From: a bacterium | Lineage (GTDB): Bacteria > Patescibacteriota > Minisyncoccia > Phycocordibacterales > 2-02-FULL-43-11 | DNA: 6,181 nt | NCBI GenBank assembly: GCA_021814895.1 | Contig: JAKAHN010000047.1 | Location: forward strand, 1-6,181 | Reading direction: 5' to 3' | Shown here: piece after piece, positions 1 through 5,600 of the stretch | Layout of the letters: every line of letters starts with the position of its first letter | Position numbering within the stretch: the stretch's first letter is position 1 | The notes under the pieces: generated by a model | What the model was told of the DNA's origin: nothing | What the model saw: only the letters and a program-made list of their open reading frames with translations | The model's database searches: none | Position numbers and translations under genes: made by a program

Positions 1-260
1 TGCGCGAATTTGAAGAGAGGAAATCTCTTGAATCAAAAATCGTCAAAGATGCGGATAACTTGGACGTTGACTTGGAACTCAGAGAGATGGATGAGCGCGG
101 TTTGAAACTGCCAAAAAAATTTTTTAAATTCAGAAAATTAGTTCGAGACGAGAAACTTTATACAAAAACAGCAAAGAAACTTTGGGATATGATTCAAAAA
201 AGCGATCCGGCCGACTGGCATTTGAAAGCTAATAAGTGGGTAAAGAGACCGATAAGGTAG
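1..260 (+). CDS. HD-domain metal-dependent phosphohydrolase, C-terminal fragment
   Basis: This is the 3' end of a gene that begins upstream of the window. The open frame runs from the first complete codon at base 3 to TAG at 258-260, leaving 85 residues. Near the start it reads SLESKIVKDADNLDVDLEL. This resembles the stretch in YfbR/HDDC2-type HD hydrolases that carries the distal metal-binding aspartate after the H...HD motifs (here probably D18 of the fragment, in KDADN). The H and HD ligands would lie upstream and cannot be seen. Such enzymes are soluble metal-dependent phosphohydrolases, often acting on nucleoside monophosphates, but the substrate cannot be named from this fragment. The rest is basic and helical-looking (lysine-rich around LPKKFFKFRKL) and ends in WVKRPIR. 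A TTG at 60 could be read as a start, but homology-like sequence continues upstream of it, so I treat the gene as 5'-truncated by the window edge. argS begins 36 bp downstream. Confidence 0.7.
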   Translation, partial: REFEERKSLESKIVKDADNLDVDLELREMDERGLKLPKKFFKFRKLVRDEKLYTKTAKKLWDMIQKSDPADWHLKANKWVKRPIR

Positions 261-281
261 AGGGATTAAGCTAGTATTTTA

Positions 282-290
282 TGTTAATAT
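282..290 (+). promoter_or_regulatory. possible extended -10 promoter for argS
   Basis: TG-T-TAATAT fits an extended -10 element (TGnTATAAT with two mismatches in the hexamer). The hexamer ends 6 bp before the A of the argS ATG, so transcription would start at or next to the start codon, giving a leaderless or nearly leaderless mRNA. No convincing -35 box is seen at the expected distance, and no Shine-Dalgarno sequence lies next to the ATG, which fits this reading. The region is AT-rich, so a chance match is possible. Confidence 0.35.
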
Positions 291-296
291 CTATTT

Positions 297-2084
297 ATGA
301 TTATTGATTTTTTGAAAGAATTACTCGAAAAGGCCCTGAATGATCTAGGGTTAAGTGGAGAAAAAATAAATTTGGAGCATCCGGCAGATTTTTCTTACGG
401 TGACTATTCCACAAACATAGCCTTACAGTTATTTGGTCCCATATCGCATGGAAATCGCCCTGATGTGTTAGGAAAGAAAAGATTGTTTAGAATGGAAAGG
501 TACAGGCCAAACTTAGAAGAGATAAAAAATCCGAGAGAGTTAGCTGAGAAAATAGTTAAAAGGTTACAGAGTGAGAATTTAAAATTTGTTGAAAAAATAG
601 AGGTGGCGGGCGCGGGCTTTATCAATTTTTATTTGTCCCCGAAGTTTTTTGCAGAAAGTTTGAAAGAAATTATTACTGAGAATGAGAACTTTGGTAAAAA
701 TAAAACCTTGGAGGGTAAAAAAATAATGGTTGAATATACCGACCCGAATCCTTTCAAGCCGTTTCATATCGGGCATCTGATGAGCAATGCTATCGGCGAG
801 TCCATTTCACGGATGATTGAAACTTCCGGAGCGAAGATGATCAGAGCATGCTGGCAGGGTGATGTCGGACTTCACGTGGCGAAAGCGATTTGGGGAATGC
901 AAGAAAAAGTTAAAAGTCAAAAATTAAAAGTTGAAGACGCAACTATTAAAGAGTGGGGTTATGCTTATGTGCTCGGCGCCGAAAAATACGAAACCGATGA
1001 ATCGGCGAAAAAAGAAATTACTACTCTTAACAAAATAATTTTTGAAAAGTCTGATAAAGATATAAATGAAATGTATGATTCCGGCAGACAGGTGAGTCTG
1101 GAACATTTTGAGGAAATCTATAAAAAATTAGGAACGCATTTTGACCACTATTTTTTTGAGGGGACTGAAGGACGAGAAGGTATAAAGATTGTTGAAGAAA
1201 ATTTAAAGAAAGGTGTTTTTGAAAAAAGCGATGGCGCCGTAGTTTTTAAGGGAGAGAATTATGGTTTGCACACCAGAGTCTTTATAAACTCTGCCGGTTT
1301 GCCGACCTATGAGACTAAAGAGCTTGGTTTGAATCAGGCAAAATTCAAAACGGAAAAAGATTTGGACAAGTCTATTATTATCACCGGTAATGAGCAGAAT
1401 GATTATTTCAAAGTTTTGTTGAGAGTCTTGGAAATAATCTTTCCAGAAATTGGCAAACGGACGATTCACATAGGTCATGGAATGCTCCAGTTTGCTTCTG
1501 GCAAAATGTCTTCAAGAAAAGGCAATGTTGTTACGGGCGAGGCTTTAATCAAACAAGTTGAAGAGCTTGTCGGCGAGAAAATAAAAAGCAGAGAATTTAA
1601 CGCAACAGAAACAGAAAAAATTAAGGAAGCTGTCGCTATCGGCGCGATAAAATATTCGGTTTTAAGACAGTCAATCGGCGGGAATATTATTTACGATTTT
1701 GAAAAATCAATTTCTTTTGAAGGCGACTCCGGTCCGTATCTCCAGTATTCTTACGCGAGGGCGGTTTCCGTCCTGAGAAAAGCCGGCGGAGAAACGGAAG
1801 GCAAAAAGTTGAAAGTTGAAAGTGTGGAAAAGCCCGGCGAATTGGAACGGATGCTTTATAGATTCCCGGAAATTGTCGAGCGTTCGGCGAATGAATATGA
1901 ACCGCACTATGTTGTGACTTATTTAACGGAGCTCGCGAGCGCTTTTAACAGTTTTTACGCTAACAATCTTATTCTTGAAGCTGGCGAAGATACTTCATAC
2001 CGATTAGCTTTGGTAAAATCTTTCACTATTGTAATGCGAAATGGTTTAAACATTTTAGCAATCCCAGTTTTGGAGCAGATGTAG
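297..2084 (+). CDS. argS: arginyl-tRNA synthetase (arginine--tRNA ligase)
   Basis: Cytoplasmic class I synthetase that charges tRNA-Arg with arginine using ATP. It is 595 residues long, close to the usual 550-600, with a natural C-terminus. Domains in order: N-terminal tRNA-recognition (Add-1-like) domain, about 1-120, with the DFSYGDYSTNIAL motif; catalytic Rossmann fold with DPNPFKPFHIGHLMSNAIG (HIGH at 157-160), WQGDVGLH near 187, and ITGNEQNDYF near 364-373; a KMSKS equivalent, KMSSR, at 403-407 followed by KGN; then the DALR anticodon-binding helical domain, about 475-595, ending GLNILAIPVLEQM. The ATG at 297 is chosen because the family N-terminus (hydrophobic helix, then the F-x-YGD-x-STN motif) follows at normal spacing. 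No Shine-Dalgarno is evident. Oddities are about 31 extra residues at 46-76 in the N-terminal domain and two heptamer-repeat segments (about 204-212 and 503-510). The gene lies 36 bp after the HD gene; a new promoter follows its stop within 7 bp. Confidence 0.97.
   Translation: MIIDFLKELLEKALNDLGLSGEKINLEHPADFSYGDYSTNIALQLFGPISHGNRPDVLGKKRLFRMERYRPNLEEIKNPRELAEKIVKRLQSENLKFVEKIEVAGAGFINFYLSPKFFAESLKEIITENENFGKNKTLEGKKIMVEYTDPNPFKPFHIGHLMSNAIGESISRMIETSGAKMIRACWQGDVGLHVAKAIWGMQEKVKSQKLKVEDATIKEWGYAYVLGAEKYETDESAKKEITTLNKIIFEKSDKDINEMYDSGRQVSLEHFEEIYKKLGTHFDHYFFEGTEGREGIKIVEENLKKGVFEKSDGAVVFKGENYGLHTRVFINSAGLPTYETKELGLNQAKFKTEKDLDKSIIITGNEQNDYFKVLLRVLEIIFPEIGKRTIHIGHGMLQFASGKMSSRKGNVVTGEALIKQVEELVGEKIKSREFNATETEKIKEAVAIGAIKYSVLRQSIGGNIIYDFEKSISFEGDSGPYLQYSYARAVSVLRKAGGETEGKKLKVESVEKPGELERMLYRFPEIVERSANEYEPHYVVTYLTELASAFNSFYANNLILEAGEDTSYRLALVKSFTIVMRNGLNILAIPVLEQM
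432..524 (+). other. in-frame insertion in the ArgS N-terminal domain
   Basis: In ArgS proteins, STNIAL-x-L is normally followed by a short loop (about KKLGKN) and then PRELAEKI. Here about 31 residues (46-76, including GNRPDVLGKKRLFRMERYRP) separate NIALQL from NPRELAEKI. The segment is very basic and its reading frame is clean. Short inverted repeats TTTGG (432-436) and CCAAA (507-511) lie near its ends. It may be a lineage-specific loop or a repeat element inserted in frame; one copy in this window cannot decide. The limits are approximate and rest on remembered family structure. Confidence 0.45.
905..932 (+). repeat. heptamer tandem repeat (AAAAGTT type) within argS
   Basis: Four consecutive 7-bp units of consensus AAAAGTT, with one unit ending GTC and one reading AAAAATT. 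Since 7 is not a multiple of 3, the translation repeats only every 21 bp; the segment encodes KVKSQKLKV at residues 204-212, followed by E213. It sits in a surface-type stretch of the catalytic domain, between IWGMQE and the WGYAYVLGAEKYE region. The same repeat in the same phase occurs in ileS at 5881-5908. Confidence 0.8.
1804..1824 (+). repeat. degenerate heptamer repeat (A/GAAAGTT type) within argS
   Basis: Three 7-bp units, AAAAGTT, GAAAGTT and GAAAGTG, encode the KKLKVESV segment at about residues 503-510. They lie in the loop near the start of the DALR anticodon-binding domain, after SVLRKAGGETEG. This looks like a diverged relative of the repeat at 905-932. With only three imperfect units, chance is less easily excluded. 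Confidence 0.5.
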
Positions 2085-2090
2085 TTATTA

Positions 2091-2119
2091 TTGACGATTT
2101 TATATTTTAGGTATATAAA
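2091..2119 (+). promoter_or_regulatory. sigma70-type promoter for the gene at 2159
   Basis: TTGACG (2091-2096) is one base from the -35 consensus. A 17-bp spacer separates it from TATAAA (2114-2119), close to the -10 consensus. The predicted transcription start is near 2126, giving a leader of roughly 33 nt that contains the ribosome binding site of the next gene. The promoter begins 7 bp after the argS stop codon, so the small gene is probably transcribed independently of argS, though readthrough is possible because no terminator is visible after argS. Confidence 0.65.
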
Positions 2120-2148
2120 TTTTCAAGAAACTTGTTAAGATAAAATTT

Positions 2149-2155
2149 AGGAAAG
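2149..2155 (+). promoter_or_regulatory. Shine-Dalgarno-like site supporting the ATG at 2159
   Basis: AGGAAAG lies just upstream of the ATG at 2159, with AGGA 6 bases before it. It is the only start in this window with a recognisable Shine-Dalgarno sequence; argS and ileS have none in place. It supports the chosen start of the small gene. Confidence 0.45.
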
Positions 2156-2158
2156 CCT

Positions 2159-2650
2159 ATGAGGATAAGTTGGGGTAAAACTCGATTTGTTTTTCTTTTC
2201 ACTAACCAGGCAATAAAAATTGGAAGGGTGAGACCATTTAGACTGATGATTCGTATGGTGGCCTTCCCATTTATGTCAGAGGGAAACCATAGCCGTTTTT
2301 TCAAACGTTATGGTAAATTCCCCGGCGCATTGTGGCGCTACCTTATTGCTGGATTGTTGGCAAATAGGAATGAGTACGAGTATTATCAAGATTCGCGCGA
2401 CCATAGGGTTATGCCAACAATAGCGTCTTTTTTTGGTGGTTGGGTTATTGTGCAAAAACGAGGCGCTTCTGTTTCGCGGGAAGACTTTAGCCGTAGCAAC
2501 CCTTTTCAAAATTACCCGAGCTTTGTTGAAGTGGGGCAACCGCGACAGTTTTGTTGGAAAAATGGCCGACTTGTTCTTGTTGATTACGGAAGGTCGGAAA
2601 CTTGCGCGGTTTTAAAGCAAACTCTGGGATCATCTCCAGCCACCTTTTAA
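2159..2650 (+). CDS. hypothetical protein with faint kinase-like motifs
   Basis: A 163-residue protein whose family I do not firmly recognise. The start is supported by an AGGAAAG site and a good promoter upstream; the stop TAA (2648-2650) falls within the following terminator. No signal peptide or clear membrane helix is seen; the protein is basic and rich in aromatic residues. Several pieces resemble a minimal protein-kinase-like fold: GKTRFVFLFTNQAIKIGR near the N-terminus (strand pair with K20 in AIKI, like the kinase VAIK lysine), an acidic helix NRNEYEYYQ (E72 or E74, possible partner of the lysine), a hinge-like strand GGWVIVQKRG (93-102), and NGRLVLVDYG (135-144), where D142-Y-G would match the kinase DFG. 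The usual catalytic-loop HxD...N just before DYG is not convincing (GQPRQFCWKN), so it may be an inactive or divergent kinase-like protein. The kinase link is inference. Bounded by its own promoter and terminator, it looks monocistronic and unrelated in function to the flanking synthetases. Confidence 0.65.
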   Translation: MRISWGKTRFVFLFTNQAIKIGRVRPFRLMIRMVAFPFMSEGNHSRFFKRYGKFPGALWRYLIAGLLANRNEYEYYQDSRDHRVMPTIASFFGGWVIVQKRGASVSREDFSRSNPFQNYPSFVEVGQPRQFCWKNGRLVLVDYGRSETCAVLKQTLGSSPATF

Positions 2651-2666
2651 CGCGGGTGGTTTTTTT
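2638..2666 (+). terminator. rho-independent terminator after the gene at 2159
   Basis: CCACC (2640-2644) pairs with GGTGG (2655-2659). The stem can extend by a G-U and an A-U pair into the T-tract, around a loop of about 10 nt, followed by seven T residues (2660-2666). The stop codon of the upstream gene (2648-2650) lies in the loop. It ends the small transcript before ileS, implying that ileS has its own promoter. Confidence 0.7.
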
Positions 2667-2679
2667 ATGTTTAAAAAAA

Positions 2680-2688
2680 TGCTAGGAT
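2680..2688 (+). promoter_or_regulatory. possible extended -10 promoter for ileS
   Basis: TG-C-TAGGAT matches the extended -10 form with two mismatches in the hexamer. It ends 10 bp before the ileS ATG, so the mRNA leader would be only about 3-5 nt. The -35 position falls in the terminator T-tract and is poor. A promoter is needed here because a terminator lies directly upstream and only 48 bp separate the two genes; this is the best candidate in that gap. Confidence 0.4.
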
Positions 2689-2698
2689 TAATCACGTT

Positions 2699-5600
2699 AT
2701 GGAGGAAAAATCTAACAAATCAAAAATTTCTGAAAGAGAAGAGGCGATTTTAAAATATTGGCAGGAAAATAAAATTTTTGAAAAAAGTTTGGAAAACAAA
2801 TCACCAAAAGGCGAGTTTATTTTTTATGATGGTCCGCCTTTTGCGACTGGTTTGCCACACTACGGTCATATTTTAGTGAGCGCCATTAAAGACGTCATTC
2901 CTCGTTTTAAAACGATGCAGGGTTTTAAGGTGCCACGTCGCTGGGGCTGGGATTGCCATGGTTTGCCAATTGAAAATATTGTTGAGAAAGATTTGAAAAT
3001 CTCCGGCAGGAAACAGATTGAGGCGTACGGCATAGATAAATTCAATGAATATGCAAAAAGCAAAGTTTTGACTTATGTCGGCGAGTGGCAAAAGACTGTT
3101 GCGCGAATCGGTCGCTGGGTTGATTTTACCGGTTCTTATAAAACGATGGACAATAGTTTTATTGAATCAGTCTGGTGGGCTTTTAAGGAATTATATAAAA
3201 AAGGTTTAATCTATGATGGAACGAGAGTTTTGCCGTATTGTCCGCGTTGTGAAACACCTATCGCCAATTCTGAAATCGCGATGGACAATAGCTATAAAGA
3301 CATTACCGACATTTCTGTCTATGTAAAATTTCCGATAAAGGGCGAGAAGAAAAAATATTTTTTGGCTTGGACGACAACGCCATGGACCTTGCCGGGCAAT
3401 TTCGCTTTAGCTGTTTCACCGGATGCGGAGTATGTGGTAGCGGAAATTGTAGGAGAGGGCGGAGAAAGAGAAAGTTTTATTTTGGCAAAAGACAGATTGG
3501 CGATAATAAAAACCGATTATAAAATTGTAAGCGAAATAAAAGGCAGTGAATTAGTCGGTCAATCTTACGAACCACCCTTCGGATATTTTCTGGGTAAAAA
3601 TTTTCCCAACAAGGACCGCGCTTGGAAAATTTACGGCGCAAAGTTTGTGACGATGACGGACGGCACTGGCATCGTGCATATTGCGCCAGGATACGGCGAG
3701 GATGATATGAATTTGGCTAAAGCGGAAAATATTCCTTTTATTCATCACGTGGATAACGAAGGAAAATTTTTGCCGGCAGTCGCTGATTTTGCCGGTCAAC
3801 CGGTTAAACCGAAAGACAATCATCAGCAGGCGGATATTGAAATTATAAAATATCTAGCAGGCAAGAAGCTTTTGTTTGCTAAAGAAAAAATTGTTCACTC
3901 ATATCCGCATTGTTACCGATGTGAAACTCCTCTTTATTATTACGCTATGCCGGCGTGGTTTGTAAAAATTGAAAAGGAAAGAAACAAGTTAATCAGTTTG
4001 AATGAAAATATAAATTGGATACCGGAGCATTTGAAAGAAGGTAGATTCAAAAAAGGACTTGAAGGCGCGCCGGATTGGAATATTTCCCGAAGCCGTTTTT
4101 GGGCATCGCCTTTGCCGATCTGGAAATGTGACAAGTGTCAGGAAATAAAAGTGGTCGGAGGAATTTCAGAATTGAACACAGCAACAAAAAAATCAAAAAA
4201 TAATTTTTTTGTCGTTCGACACGGCGAAGCGGAAAATAATGTTAAACAAATTGTCAGTTCCAGTCCGGATTTACCGCACCATTTGACCGATAGTGGCAAA
4301 GCTCAGGCGATTAGGTCCGGGCAGAGTCTGAAGAGTAAAAAAATAGATTTAATTTTTCACTCGCCACTCTTTAGAACAACTGAAACGGCGGAGATTTTAG
4401 CAAAAGAATTAAATATTTCGAAAGAAAGAATTATTGCTGACAATCGGTTAAGAGAAACCGGCAAAAGCGCTTGGGACGGCAAAACTATCGCGGAATATCA
4501 CAAAGCTCTTGGCTCAGAAACCGATTTGGAACGGTTTACTTCTACTGACAATAATGCCGAGAGTTTCAATGAAATCAGAAAAAGAATGGGCAATTTTCTT
4601 TATGAAGTGGATAAAAAATATGAAGGTAAAAACATTTGTATCATTACCCACGATACGCCGAGCTGGCTTTTGTTCGCCGACGCGCTCGGTCTTTCTTCGG
4701 AGGAAGCGATAAAGTTTCGAGGCGACGCGGAATATTTTCTCTCAAACGCCGAAGTGAAAGAATTGCAGATTTCATATTCTCCAAAAAACAATTTGTTTGA
4801 ATTGGATTTGCACCGTCCTTATATAGACTCTGTGAAATTTTCTTGCAAATGCGGAGGTGAAATGTTGAGACTTCCTGAAGTTTTTGATTGCTGGTTTGAG
4901 TCTGGCTCAATGCCTTTTGCCAGTTGGCACTATCCGTTTAAAAAACCGGAAGTTTTTAATCCGAAAGCGGGGATTTTTAGAAAGGCGAAAAAATTTCCAG
5001 CTGATTTTGTGGCGGAGTATGTTCCTCAGACTAGAACTTGGTTCTATTATATGCACGTTTTGTCTTCAATTTTATTTGGGAAAGCGCCTTTCAAAAATGT
5101 TTTGACTCACGGAACGATTCTGGCCGAAGACGGGCAAAAGATGTCCAAATCAAAAGGTAATTTTCCTGACCCATCCGATATTATTAACAGATACGGAGCG
5201 GACGCTGTTCGTTTTTATCTTTTGTCATCTCCAGCCTTAAAAGCCGAGGATATTCGTTTTTCCGAAAAAGGAGTTGATGAGGTTTCCAAAAAGATTATTA
5301 CTCGTTTGGATAATGTTTTGTCTTTCTATCTGCTCTATAAAGAGACGACTCACAATTTGCCGGTTGGCGGAGAGTCACCGAAAGTTTTAGATATCTGGAT
5401 AAAGGCAAGATTGGGCGAAACGATAGAAGGTGTCACAAAAGCAATGGAGAAATACGAGATTGATAGAGCCGGCAGGCCGATCGCTGATTTTATAGAAGAT
5501 TTATCTGTCTGGTATTTACGAAGGTCTAGAGAAAGGATAAAAAATTTGGCGGTTGGCAATTTACAACCAGCAACGGAAGACGAAATACTTGATGGTAAAT

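Noticed and set aside
60..260. A small 66-residue gene starting at TTG 60
   Set aside because: The frame is open to the window edge and the upstream residues (SLESKIVKDADN) belong to the HD-family motif, so this is the tail of a longer gene.
2085..2158. A terminator after argS
   Set aside because: No GC-rich hairpin followed by a T-tract is visible; the stretch is explained by the promoter and leader of the next gene.
2107..2539. Minus-strand open frames opposite the small gene
   Set aside because: They oppose a plus-strand gene with promoter, Shine-Dalgarno and terminator, have no recognisable motifs and no start signals of their own.
2651..2698. A T-box or other riboswitch before ileS
   Set aside because: Only 48 bp lie between the genes and the hairpin there is a simple terminator of the upstream gene; no T-box sequence is present.
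2701..2705. GGAGG next to the ileS start as a Shine-Dalgarno
   Set aside because: It overlaps and follows the ATG at 2699, so it cannot place the ribosome on this start, and no later in-frame ATG near it gives a better N-terminus.
4186..4210. A-rich runs and an A/T palindrome at the start of the phosphatase insertion, as a terminator, slippage site or gene break
   Set aside because: The hairpin would be only A-T pairs with no GC stem, and the ileS frame is continuous on both sides; a slippage role cannot be supported from sequence alone.
4199..4771. The phosphatase as a separate gene or an intein-like self-splicing element
   Set aside because: No start with a ribosome binding site and no stop codons bound it, and no splicing motifs (Cys/Ser at the N-terminal edge, HN at the C-terminal edge) are seen.
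4509..5105. Plus-strand open frames in other phases inside ileS, and similar at 5955-6146
   Set aside because: They overlap strongly conserved ileS or phosphatase coding sequence; compositions are typical of out-of-frame shadows.
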